From: Gracilariopsis chorda
Lineage: Eukaryota; Rhodophyta; Florideophyceae; Gracilariales; Gracilariaceae
DNA length: 64,000 nucleotides
NCBI GenBank assembly: GCA_003194525.1
Contig: NBIV01000092.1
Span: forward strand, 1-64,000
Reading direction: 5' to 3'
Part shown: piece after piece, positions 33,082 through 42,667 of the stretch
How positions within the stretch are numbered: position 1 is the first letter of the stretch
How the letters are laid out: each line of letters begins with the position of its first letter
Translations under genes and position numbers: made by a program
Notes under the pieces: generated by a model
Told to the model about the DNA's origin: nothing
What the model saw: only the letters and a program-made list of their open reading frames with translations
The model's database searches: none

Positions 33082-33124
33082 GGGTATCCTATCAAGGATA
33101 ATCATTGTCCTTGATAGGATACCC
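33082..33124. repeat. Perfect 17-bp inverted repeat
   Basis: GGGTATCCTATCAAGGA (33082-33098) pairs with 33108-33124 without mismatch, loop of 9 bases. A second perfect hairpin starts 8 bases later. Confidence 0.9.
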
Positions 33125-33132
33125 TCTTCCTA

Positions 33133-33157
33133 CTTGACCAACATGATGTTGGTCAAG
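33133..33157. repeat. Perfect 12-bp inverted repeat with 1-base centre
   Basis: CTTGACCAACAT and ATGTTGGTCAAG separated by one G. Too tight for a normal RNA loop without opening a few pairs, so a DNA dyad or protein site is also possible. Confidence 0.85.
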
Positions 33158-33338
33158 TTTTATCAAACGCATCTGTCAGCGTTGTTTACTATTCAGGAAG
33201 TTTTAGAAAACAACTGAAGAGTAAGTATGCCCGTCTACGTGAAGGCCATCATGCCTATGTTTACCAATAACTGCTTTGTTTAAACGTCTCGCGACAATTC
33301 CTAACGAGCTTCTACTACCATCAACTCCTTGCTGCACT

Positions 33339-34640
33339 CTACATCTCACTGTGTTTCCTCACATTTTCTCGCAGTCTCATAAAAAACATGTTTGCTTCCT
33401 TCTTCTTCTGCTCCAAATGTGGGTTCTTCCTCCTTCCCGACGAGCTCTGTTGCAACGATGAACCTTTTCCCTGAGCAATTCCCTTTGCCTGTCTGTCCCT
33501 AGCTTTCAGAACCAAAACTGTTTTCAACTTCTGTCTCTGCTTCTTGTACATTTCAACAGCCAATTGATACCTTTCCTCCTCGCTAAGCTCAGGTAATGCA
33601 GGCTCCTGCGGTGCATGCAATCCTTCGAGTGGCACACCCTGATTGCTTTTTAGTTGATCTAAGCTACTTTGAATAGGACGCTGGCTGGCTCTGTCCTTGG
33701 ACGCAGATGGTGGACGTTGCTGAGCCGTCACAGCTGCGCGAGGCTCAAAATTCTGTACCGGTCTTGAAGGAACAGCCCTTTCGCCAACGGATCTCTGCGG
33801 ACGTAGAGCAGATGATGAAGACGCAGCACGCTTTAGTGGACCCTCTGCCCTCATAGTCGGTCTCGTGCCCTGTGCAAAACTACCTCGAGAAGAGCCTGGC
33901 CTGGACTGAAAGCTTCGCGGGTGGCGTTCAAGATTAGGTGAGACCGAAGACCGGGGGTCTCTAAAAGAGGCTCTCTGTTGTATTCTGGATGGTTGAGATA
34001 CGTCGCTTTGCTCATGGAATGACGAACTCGCGGAGCCAGGACCCATGGAAGATGTGGGTACAATGTTCGAGGCCTCATGATCAAAAAACACATCCTCTCC
34101 TCGACGTCTTGAAGTGGAGTGCTTAGTCGACTGGATCTTCATTCCGGTTCTCGCCGCAGTTCCCAGAATAGGACCAGCGCCGGGGATAAATGAAAAGCTT
34201 GTCTTTGCTATGAAACCAGCCGCATCCATTTTTGCCGAGTGATCGGGCCGGTGCACTTGCTCGAGCTCTGGACTGACTCCCAGAAACTTTGAGAGCAAAA
34301 TGAATGTAGTCTGTGAAGAAGTATCCGAAAGATGAGCCAGAACGTTTTCTCGAGCCTTTGCTAGCAGTTTTTGAAGTAGTGCAACCTGTTGCTTCTGCCA
34401 TGGAGTTTGTGCAGAAGCTTGCATCTGTTCCATGTTTCCAAACAGTCTCCGTGTGGAATTAGCGGCTTTTTCGAAGGCATTCTTGCGGATAAGCCGTCTT
34501 GCATCGGTCTCATATAGAATGGATCGTGCCTCAGCGACGTTGAATTGTAGCTGTGCATTGTAATCCCCGCTCATCGCCAGCATGTGTAGTGATGCAGCGG
34601 CGCTCTGACGTCTTTTCCGATTATGAACAAAGTCTGCCAT
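33339..34640 (-). CDS. Unrecognised protein, paralogue of the gene at 31315 (copy 2)
   Basis: 433 residues from an ATG at 34640. The N-terminal 115 residues align with copy 1 without long gaps: LAMSGDYNAQLQFNVAEARS, ILYET, RRLFGNMEQM, WQKQQVALL, ARENVL and LLSKFLGVS. A following segment (AGFIAKTSFSFIPGAGPIL) has a hydrophobic, Gly-rich patch. Residues about 200-330 are Ser/Arg/Pro-rich and look disordered, then comes a Glu-rich helix (PELSEEERYQLAVEMYKKQR) and a basic tail. I know no family with this domain. It is a tandem duplicate of copy 1, same strand, about 1 kb apart. Confidence 0.72.
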   Translation of the reverse strand: MADFVHNRKRRQSAAASLHMLAMSGDYNAQLQFNVAEARSILYETDARRLIRKNAFEKAANSTRRLFGNMEQMQASAQTPWQKQQVALLQKLLAKARENVLAHLSDTSSQTTFILLSKFLGVSPELEQVHRPDHSAKMDAAGFIAKTSFSFIPGAGPILGTAARTGMKIQSTKHSTSRRRGEDVFFDHEASNIVPTSSMGPGSASSSFHEQSDVSQPSRIQQRASFRDPRSSVSPNLERHPRSFQSRPGSSRGSFAQGTRPTMRAEGPLKRAASSSSALRPQRSVGERAVPSRPVQNFEPRAAVTAQQRPPSASKDRASQRPIQSSLDQLKSNQGVPLEGLHAPQEPALPELSEEERYQLAVEMYKKQRQKLKTVLVLKARDRQAKGIAQGKGSSLQQSSSGRRKNPHLEQKKKEANMFFMRLRENVRKHSEM

Positions 34641-35897
34641 GGTTTAGGGACCTCGGCCGCTGTGGCAACTACCCTTGTATGTGCGTCTGGGAGACACTAC
34701 CGAGTATACCAAAAAAGACGAGGGTGTTCTGAGTGCTGAACTGGCGCGGTCGATTTCATCACAGTCCAGAAGAACATGTAAACCTTTACGAGATGAGATT
34801 CAGAGGCTTATGAGAGCTGGAAAGGACTGAAAGCTAAGAGGACACGGACAGTGATTCATGCTTGGGACGCTGGTGGACTTTCGCAATTTAGAGATCAGGC
34901 CCGATGAGTGCGCAAAGTTTATCTGTTAAACCGTTCCTTTCAACATAGTTTGGTCAGCTAGACCCTTTTAGGAACATACTGGATGTAAGAAATGCTCGTT
35001 ATTCCGTGTTGGCCGCGTATCGCTTTGGCCTTCCTATCTTGCGAGCAACCCATGACGCCAGAATATCACTGGTTGTTACATTCCCCGTGAGACAAATTTA
35101 GTACAAAGGTACCTGTAATAGAAACTCTCAAAACAGTAACTGTTATTACATACTGATGGGAAGGCCAAAACTGAGTTAAAGACCATCAAACAGAATGGGA
35201 ACTGTCTCTTGGTGCTGCTGATAATGATTCGCAAGTGGGCATCTGAGGAGTCCTCAGCAAAAACAAGGACAGATTGGGCACGTGCATCTCGCCTTCACGT
35301 GGTGTGCCTGACTCCGATCCCTTTTCACCAGGGCGGAGCGAAATGAGAAAGCAGACGGATCTCCAACGGAGGCCAAGGACGGATGTGTGAAGGGCAGATT
35401 GTGGGGACTTACATAGGCCACGGGTGAGTAGCCTTCTAACCCCTGTCGTCGTACTACAACAGACCACACGGGCCGATATAAACACACACACATGCACATA
35501 CACATCGAACTGCTGCTGTGAAACGGGCAGTCGGGATGTTTGGCTATTTAGAAGGCCAAAGCGAACTTCATTATGAAAGGTCAATCATGTCACTGAAGCA
35601 AAGTAACCCCCCGTCTTGCACTGTGTCTCATGAAAAGCATCACAACTCATTAGAATAGAATTCAATCCATTCATGAGTGACGTAATACTTTGCAGATTCA
35701 GTCAACAGCAGTGGATTGAATCTAAGTCGGGACGAAGAGTGAACTTACCCTTGTAGCACGTTCTGGTGGAGAGCAAACACCAGCCCGAGTAGGTACTAGA
35801 AAACTTTCGGCACGTGTTGTTTTCTTGGTGAATAAGCCTACTTCTGGAATAGTATATACAATTGAACGTGAAAGAAGAACAATCAGTTGAGAGCAAC
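34641..35897. other. Intergenic region, no supported gene
   Basis: About 1.26 kb between two divergently transcribed genes. Likely holds promoters for both. Short frames on the minus strand (35186-35584) have no motif I trust. A (CA) run is at 35484-35495. Confidence 0.55.
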
Positions 35898-36814
35898 ATG
35901 GGAAACGAACTGAGCGACATGGCTGGTGATGCCGTGGCTGACGCAGTGTGCGGTACAGATGTGGACTTCGAGGAACTGCAAAGATCATTTGAAAATATTA
36001 ACCTCGACGAAAGCGCCGGATATATTGAAGGTGATGGGGATGCCGAGCCGTATGGATATGACAAGGAGGCTGAGTATGATGAAGAGGATGATGTGGACGA
36101 TGACGTCCCTGCTGAGAGCTCAAACGTTTCACCAAGTCAGGACTATGAAGATGAATATGAAGTGGGTGTAGAAGAAGAAGAAGATTCTCAAGCGCATGAT
36201 GTGGAAGATGACGGCTTTCTATATGACGAAGAAGAGGGCTACAAGGAAGATGGGGTAAGTGATGATACGCCAGAAGCGAATCAAGAAGAGTTTGCTGCTT
36301 TCGACGAGGATGACTGGAGTGATGTGGAGATCGGAGAGACAGAAGACGGACTCTTTGACGAAGATATCTCTGCATTGAGGAATGATGCATCGCTATTGGG
36401 AGAAGGTGGGCTTGATATATATGACAGTGTTGAGCCAATGGAACCACTTGATTGGTAAGTTTTCTGAATGCGTCACACCGAGAACAAGAAGTGGAGAAAT
36501 TGCTAGAAGTGCGTTTCTGACTTGGACGTTTCTTCCTCATGTCTTGCAACAGGGATGATGAGGAGTTTTATGGGTACGATCTGAACGAAATATCGACTGC
36601 GACCGATATCGAACTGTTAAGTCTTGGTTACCCACCAGAACCGATCCCGGGTACGACCACAGAAGATATCATGTTCACCACGGAGATGATGAATGAATCC
36701 ACAGTTCCTATCGAAACGCTGTCCCCGGAAATGATGGAGTCCGTGCATAGTATGCTAGATACACAACAGTCAATGGTAGATTCAATCCGTGATCTGCGCA
36801 CGAGCCTGGTATGA
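35898..36814 (+). CDS. Acidic unknown protein, two exons
   Basis: Exons 35898-36454 and 36553-36814, joined through a 98-base intron with GTAAGT donor and TTGCAACAG acceptor. The codon for Trp is split (TG|G) and the frame continues DWDDEEFYGYDLNE. The product has 272 residues and is very acidic: long Asp/Glu runs from residue about 60 to 150 (EEDDVDDDVPAE, VEEEEDSQ). The C-terminal half is less acidic, with YDLNEISTATDIELLSLGYP and a helical end (SMLDTQQSMVDSIRDL). I do not recognise it. A histone- or RNA-polymerase-linked role is possible for such acidic proteins, but that is only a guess. Start chosen as the first ATG in frame. Confidence 0.72.
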
Positions 36815-37398
36815 TAAATTAAGGTAGAGATAACAACTCTGCTTGAACTCTTTGAGAGATCAGCACGACAAAACCTGATAGCGACTTCTTGAGATAACCC
36901 TTTATCCTTCTCTTAACATTTGTACAAGAGAACTGGCATGTCTTTCAACCATGTTCTTATGTTCATGAACGAACGAGAAGGCCTTCATTTAGGGTTTTTG
37001 GTCGCCCCTAGTAGAGGAGGCTAGCCCTTTATGTTGAAAAGAGTAAGATAGAATCTACAAAGACGGCAAAACGATCGCCTATAGAATGCATAATGTAATA
37101 ATACATCATATATCATGATGATGTTTATACCAATATTATGATAGCACCGCAATGTATTGCACTGCTTTTGAACAAAATGCTATCCTGTCCAGGCCTACGT
37201 AGTGCTCGTTAGGTTGTTTATCCTTACTTCATTCGGATTTTTAGATCATCAACCATGTGGTGATGAAGGAGCAGCTCGTTCAGTCCTAATCTCCTTGGCT
37301 TACCTAGGGACTTATTTGAATATACAGGACAACATCCACCTTTCAACATTTGGGAATCATGTCAGTAAACAGTTCTTATGAGCACATACGAACATTTT
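36815..37398. other. Intergenic region between convergent genes
   Basis: The two flanking genes end here facing each other. AT-rich, with no supported gene. A terminal exon of the minus-strand gene could lie in its right part (AAG acceptor near 37373), but the stop at 37399 is simpler. Confidence 0.5.
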
Positions 37399-38736
37399 CT
37401 AATACGTCTCGTACTTACCATCCTCACCGATCCCAACAAAATACTTGATTCCAGTAGGAATAAATCTGGAAGGTGAATCAACAAGAACACGATAACATGT
37501 TCGCAGTTAGTATGCATTCAAGTTCGTAACGAGATGAAAAAGAAAAAGATTACACTCACGATCCAAAAGAGTTCCCTTCCAAAACTAGCTCGCCCACATA
37601 TATCTTCATCACCTGTCGCTTGTATAAGATGTAATATGCTCCAACCTCTTCAAGATACAACGGACTAGTTCCAAGTTTCACAACGCCCATTTCTAAAGGT
37701 ACTTGAACCAGGTCACCCTGCAAATACACCTTTCGTTCTTTCTTTCCCTTATTATACAGATAGTAGTTCACACCCATCGTTGTTACTTTTCGATATAATG
37801 CTTCGTGCGATATGGGACCAGAATAACTTAGATGGGCAAAAAGCTGTTTCATATCCTCTGTAAACCTCAGTTTTGCAGCAGCACGGGAGTTGAGGCGAAC
37901 AATAGTCCCAATTTCAAGTTCTCTCCACGAGGCTAGCCCACCAATCTTTTTAAGATCATTTGCAGATGGGATGGGATACGGACGTACAAAGTTTGCCATG
38001 GCTGAATTTTCAGGGACGTATGAACTTGTTGTTGAGGAGAATGATTTCGTATCATCATCAAGAGGAACACCCGTCTTGTTCTCGGACATTGATTCCATGT
38101 TTATCAAGCATACGAGACATGTACATGATGTTCTTACGTATGTAAGTTCGTGAACTTGTCGTCGGTTGGTACTAGAAGCGAATTTGTCTCCGAATAGCAA
38201 ATTCGCCCATTGCGGTGCCACATATTTCGCGCCTGATCGGTAGAGCCTCCCGCTTAGTAGGTCGCGGCAAATAATCTGCAAGTCAGACTCTGAACAAAAC
38301 CCACCACAATAACCGACATAAAGTTAGTAAACGCAATAGCGGCTACCTCAGAGAACCTTTCTGGAAATCTGCTGTACACAGCTCATTGTGTCGTAAACAA
38401 ACCAAATCTCTTACCTTCTGTTGTCTGATTGATTTCGTACGAGAAAACAGACCCATCTTTTATGGGGTTTTTGTTCATTAGTCGGATGGCGAGACCCTCG
38501 GCTTGGAGTCCGAGGCGATTTCTGATGAAAGATAAGAGCAACTGTTCTCCATTTTCTCGAACAGATGCTCCTTGTTTCTGCTTCACGGCTCTCTTACCTT
38601 TGGAAGACTTCTGCTTCTCACCAAAGTAGTGTTCATGCCCTAACGAAGACACTGACGCATTTGAGGCTGACGGTGGGGCTGAAGAGTTGCTTGAAATAGT
38701 CGACCTGTTTCGTCTTCGAAATCTAAAAGGAGCCAT
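37399..38736 (-). CDS. Unknown protein, three exons
   Basis: Minus-strand exons 38736-38415, 38289-37560 and 37465-37399. Intron 1 has donor GTAAGA and acceptor TTGTTCAG; intron 2 has GTGAGT and CTTCCAG. Phases agree, total 1119 nt, 372 residues. The N-terminus is basic and Ser-rich (APFRFRRRNRSTISSNSS), then a lysine-rich run. Then come RENGEQLLLSFIRNRL, and after the first junction DLLSGRLYRSGAKYVAPQW. The C-terminal half is more regular (ISHEALYRKVTTMGVNYYLY, ELVLEGNSF), and exon 3 adds FIPTGIKYFVGIGEDGKYET. I do not recognise the family. No signal peptide seen. An extra intron near 38150 (GTAAGA after CATAC) cannot be excluded. Confidence 0.68.
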
Positions 38737-40100
38737 TAACCTCTATTCCAATCCTTTTCTTTTTTCTTGGAATTGTGTTGTATTGTCAACACTAATAGTG
38801 GAAACTGCTTTAGCAGAGCCTAAGCCTTCGAAATAGGATGGTCAGTTTCTGGGGGTTCGGTTAATAGTGCATCTGGTCACAAGTGAAGCGCTGGGGCGAT
38901 CAGACCAGAGCTACTTCTGTACCGAGTACTCTGGCGATATTGAATTTGAACGGCTCTATGGATCAGGTTCCCTAAAGTGACGAAGAGGCCCAAGGAAAGC
39001 ATGCGCATTCCATAGAAGTATTCGTCTTGAAAGAACCTGTTAATGCGCGGCCTTCATTGGAAATGATAGGTGGGATTCAAGTTCCTGTCCCATACTTAGC
39101 CAGCAATTTGAAGTCTCAATACCAGAGAACTTCTGCCTTGATTTTTAGTATCCGAAGATGTGTTTCAACCTGCATCGGAAAGAAAAGATACTGAAAGCGA
39201 GAACGTGTACACCATAGGAGTGTTCATGAGTGTCTTGAAAACTATTGAGAGTGTGCATGAGATATAGCTTCGTGCGCAATTGTTATCTGGGCCATGTTTG
39301 CCTGGCTTATGGACACAGGAGCAGTATCAACGATACATGCATTCGCTGTGAATGACACGCAACCACAAGGTTCTAGTTAGGTTCCCATGGGGGCAACAGC
39401 TCTCTTCATTGGCCGCGGCAGTTGTAGCCTTCTACCTTGAACACCTAACTGGGTTTAATAATATGCCACGCTATACGCGCTTCAGCACTGCATAATACCG
39501 CCGTGATAGATCATATATGGCTTCAATCTCGGGACAACATGCAATGGTGTCAAAGATATCACTACCCATAAGCCGCGTACTGCTGTTGAGTCCCTAAATG
39601 TACAGCTCCTTTCTACAACAGCAATATTAGAGGGCTTGCAATACGGGAAGGAGCGAGTCAATCTTACAGTTTTAGGCTTCTTGCAACGTTGTTGTTGATC
39701 GACTCAATCATGCTTGCGTAAAAGGTTCCACGGGTTACAGTTCAGATTCATACGTGAACCTAAAACTCCCTCAAACGAGTGGGAGTGAAATCCTTCTCTG
39801 ACGTCTACGTCAGATGGGTGTTCGGCTGCTCGCAAGCAACATATCGACAGTGCGCGAGATGCTAGATACAAGAACTGATGTCGCTGATTTCATTCGGTAC
39901 GGCTATGATAAAAAGAGACCCAAGGTGCATCAGCAGAATTTTGCAAATCTCAAGGGCAAGCTATACGGGCAAAGGGTTACAAGGGTATACTGTTTTTCCA
40001 CCGTCCCATCTCGGTTGATTCCGGAGGTGCGTATAACTAGCTTAAAGCTTTTGGTAGCAGTTAAAAGCTGTTTGTAAGCAGGTCAAGAAGACGCATGCCG
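38737..40100. other. Long intergenic region, no supported gene
   Basis: About 1.36 kb upstream of the three-exon gene and downstream of COG6. One 87-codon frame (39814-40077, plus) is open; its segment VREMLDTRTDVADFIR faintly resembles the C-terminal end of the acidic protein (SMLDTQQSMVDSIRDL). It is not strong enough to call a gene. Confidence 0.5.
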
Positions 40101-42125
40101 TTACTTGGAATTACCACCACCATTTGTTAGAATTAGTTTCACCTTTTCCGGGTCACGCATTCCAACGGTAGCGATGGCGTCTTCACCGTACTCGTTTGTG
40201 GAATCTTGCAGGGCCTTGAAAATTTCTGTGTGAGTCGCAGCGAGGCTTTCGGCAACAGCTGCACGAGCCCTGTTTCTCCACCTAACATTTGTAATTTTGT
40301 TAACATGAGGAGGTTTTAAGACCTCTGATGATCCGACGGTACTACCAGAGAAAAGCAAGGCGTAAAAGTTCTTGACTGAAATTGACAGTGCTTCTACATC
40401 CATGCCGGGAATCCTAGACAGAGGCTTTCGCTTTGAAGTTTCCGTTCCTTGGGATGACGTCAAAGCCGCAGTCTGCTTGGCTTCGGCAAGAATTCTAGCA
40501 CGCTCCGCAAGTCCGCATCGTCTTAGAACGATAACAGTACCGAGTTGGATATAATTGTCGATGTGATTATCGGCAATAGAAGTGAGCTGTTCGACTCGGC
40601 TCGACGCAAATGAGTAGGCCATGAGAGGCATTCTCATTGAGTCAATGCAATTGGCCATGAAAACCTGCCTCTCAACAGGGGAAAGATTTCGGGATGCCAT
40701 ACTTTCACACAAGGACTGAAGCGGATTTAGAATCACCTCCAGCACGGCGGCAATCTGATCGTGGCGTGCATCCTCTGGTACAAGACTGGCATCAAGGGTA
40801 ACCATAATCTCGTCTAAGCGTGTCATCGATTGATTCACGGCAGCAGGGGGCACAAGGTCCTCAGAAGGGCCGACTCCAGAGAGTCGGAACGACTCCATTT
40901 TAGACTTCCAAGCGGAGAAGAAACCATACATTGCAATCGAACGACACTCCATAAGCATTTCAGGGAGAGCGGCATCTTTTCCAAGCAAATGTGACATTGT
41001 CGTAGCATAGAACTCTAACAAACTAGCCAATCGGTAGAGAACAACAACGGGAAGGGTCTGCTCGAGTGCTTGTTCGAAACGAATGCGGAATGGGCGACAA
41101 AGAGCGTCAAACACGGTGTTCAGGACTTTGAGCGCGAGCTCTTCATTGTGAGCTCTGGTTGTATCGTCGCCGGTATTCGCTTCCAGAGTGAAGAGACGAT
41201 TTATAAGCTCCTTTTCCGAAGCGAGGGCTTGATGCATCCAAGCGAGCATGTCATTTGTATACCGCATGGCGTCGTGTGCATGCATCTCAATTGGTCTGGG
41301 CATACCACCTGGTCCACCTTCCGTCAAAGCGCCTACAAACCTTGTGACAAGAGAAGCACGACGAGCTGAACCAACTCCCTCGGCACAATAGCGCAAGAGC
41401 ATAGGACGCGCACGTAGCGCTCGAATTGCTTCTCGTAGTAAAGCAGCCTCCTGTTCATTTTCTTCAGCATCAACGTCTAAAGTTCCGCAGCGCGCTTGCA
41501 CGAATCGGAAAACCTTCTCATATGCTTCTTCTTTCTTAGTCGCGGCGAATTCTAACGCTTCTAACCCAGCGCGCTGATTGCGTGATCGCAGCAAAAACCG
41601 AGAGTCATGATCGATTTGTTCGAGTTTGTGAAGCGCTTGGAGGAACGTTGCGTTGACTTCTTCAGATTGCAATGCAGCTGCAAGCTCTCCCTGCAACACA
41701 AATCGATTTAGAAACGCGGTTGACACAGCCGCTCGATACTGCGCATCAGAAAGCTTGGCTCGTAGCTGAGACGTTTGGGACACGACTGTGCTGGCATCAC
41801 TGCGGGCACCAGACAACCTCTTCGTAAGGGCCTGAACATCTTTCTGCATGTCGGCGATATGCTTCTGCACATCTTGTAGTTGCTTGTGTGTATCCGAGAA
41901 AGCATCCAAAACTGACTTGGTGCTGTCGACTGCACGGCGTGCTAGCGTGGGGGCGAGATCTCGTCGGGTTGCGGGGGAGTTCGTCGTGTAGAAGGTCTGA
42001 ATCTGGCGAATGGCAGCGAGTAGAGACGGAGACTCTGCTGGAATTGGCGCATCGAGAAGAGATCGCATCTTGAGAACAGCCCATGACGTGGGAGCCTGCG
42101 TTGTGTCGTCGCTTGCGGTGGTCAT
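40101..42125 (-). CDS. COG6: Conserved oligomeric Golgi complex subunit 6 (COG6)
   Basis: 674 residues without introns, close to the 650-680 usual for COG6. This subunit belongs to lobe B of the COG tether, which catches vesicles returning within the Golgi. Visible are the N-terminal coiled coil (about residues 60-135, TKSVLDAFSDTHKQLQDVQK), the conserved start of the domain (RAAVSTAFLNRFVLQGELAA), ALHKLEQIDHDSRFLL, and ALEFAATKKEEAYEKVFRFV. Further blocks are ALRARPMLLRYCAEGVGSAR and RYTNDMLAWMHQALASEKEL. The start ATG at 42125 is the first in frame. The gene is divergent to TAF5, with 542 bases between the starts. No signal peptide is expected: it is a peripheral Golgi protein. Confidence 0.93.
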   Translation of the reverse strand: MTTASDDTTQAPTSWAVLKMRSLLDAPIPAESPSLLAAIRQIQTFYTTNSPATRRDLAPTLARRAVDSTKSVLDAFSDTHKQLQDVQKHIADMQKDVQALTKRLSGARSDASTVVSQTSQLRAKLSDAQYRAAVSTAFLNRFVLQGELAAALQSEEVNATFLQALHKLEQIDHDSRFLLRSRNQRAGLEALEFAATKKEEAYEKVFRFVQARCGTLDVDAEENEQEAALLREAIRALRARPMLLRYCAEGVGSARRASLVTRFVGALTEGGPGGMPRPIEMHAHDAMRYTNDMLAWMHQALASEKELINRLFTLEANTGDDTTRAHNEELALKVLNTVFDALCRPFRIRFEQALEQTLPVVVLYRLASLLEFYATTMSHLLGKDAALPEMLMECRSIAMYGFFSAWKSKMESFRLSGVGPSEDLVPPAAVNQSMTRLDEIMVTLDASLVPEDARHDQIAAVLEVILNPLQSLCESMASRNLSPVERQVFMANCIDSMRMPLMAYSFASSRVEQLTSIADNHIDNYIQLGTVIVLRRCGLAERARILAEAKQTAALTSSQGTETSKRKPLSRIPGMDVEALSISVKNFYALLFSGSTVGSSEVLKPPHVNKITNVRWRNRARAAVAESLAATHTEIFKALQDSTNEYGEDAIATVGMRDPEKVKLILTNGGGNSK

Positions 42126-42667
42126 GTTTGACGTGAAAGCGCTGTCTATGAGTGATATACTGCTACATGCGTGGGGAGATGATCGCTGCAGGAAAAAGAC
42201 GTTAGCCTTTGCTGTCGCGTACCTCAGTCGAGAGAGATGAAACCTTCACCTTCCGTACCGTTGGTACCGGAGTAGAACCGAACTACGAAGGTAAATACCA
42301 TGGTACGCGGAACAAAACAGCTGTCAGGACGAATATTAATATTATGCTGGATGTGGCACGTGGCACCGGTGCACAACTACACGCGGTCTCGGAACAATTA
42401 ATGCATTTGTTTGCCGGTGGCCTGCTAGCTTTAACTGGTTTCTTCTTTAAGATCAACTCCAAATCGTCAAGCGCGCGCTTTTGTTCTTCCGCTCCGAGTG
42501 CTCCTCTTTACGGTCAAAGCACCCAGGCAGTCTTCTTTCAATAACCCCATCAGCTCAACGACTCCTTTGAACTCCAATTTCGAGCATTGCACTTTGCGTT
42601 TTGTTTCCCGACTCCGGGCTCCTCCAACTCATTCCCGCCTTCCCTCGTGCCAAGTCTCCGTGCCATC
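42126..42667. promoter_or_regulatory. Shared intergenic region of COG6 and TAF5
   Basis: Bidirectional region of 542 bases between the two ATGs. It contains closely spaced GTACCG / GGTACC motifs (42256-42276) and ATGGTACG at 42299-42306. Similar GGTACCGTT occurs upstream of the TM9 gene at 59178. These are only candidate sites. Confidence 0.4.

Larger units (their letters stand above)
32353..33338. other. Intergenic region with two tandem hairpins
   Basis: About 1 kb without a supported gene, upstream of copy 1 and downstream of copy 2. It contains a short TG repeat (33026-33040) and two perfect inverted repeats at 33082-33157, listed separately. Confidence 0.6.

Noticed and set aside
39814-40077. 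87-codon plus-strand frame in a long intergenic gap
   Set aside because: It has an ATG and a faint likeness to the end of the acidic protein, but no motif, no clear partner exon and no family. Could be chance or an old partial copy.
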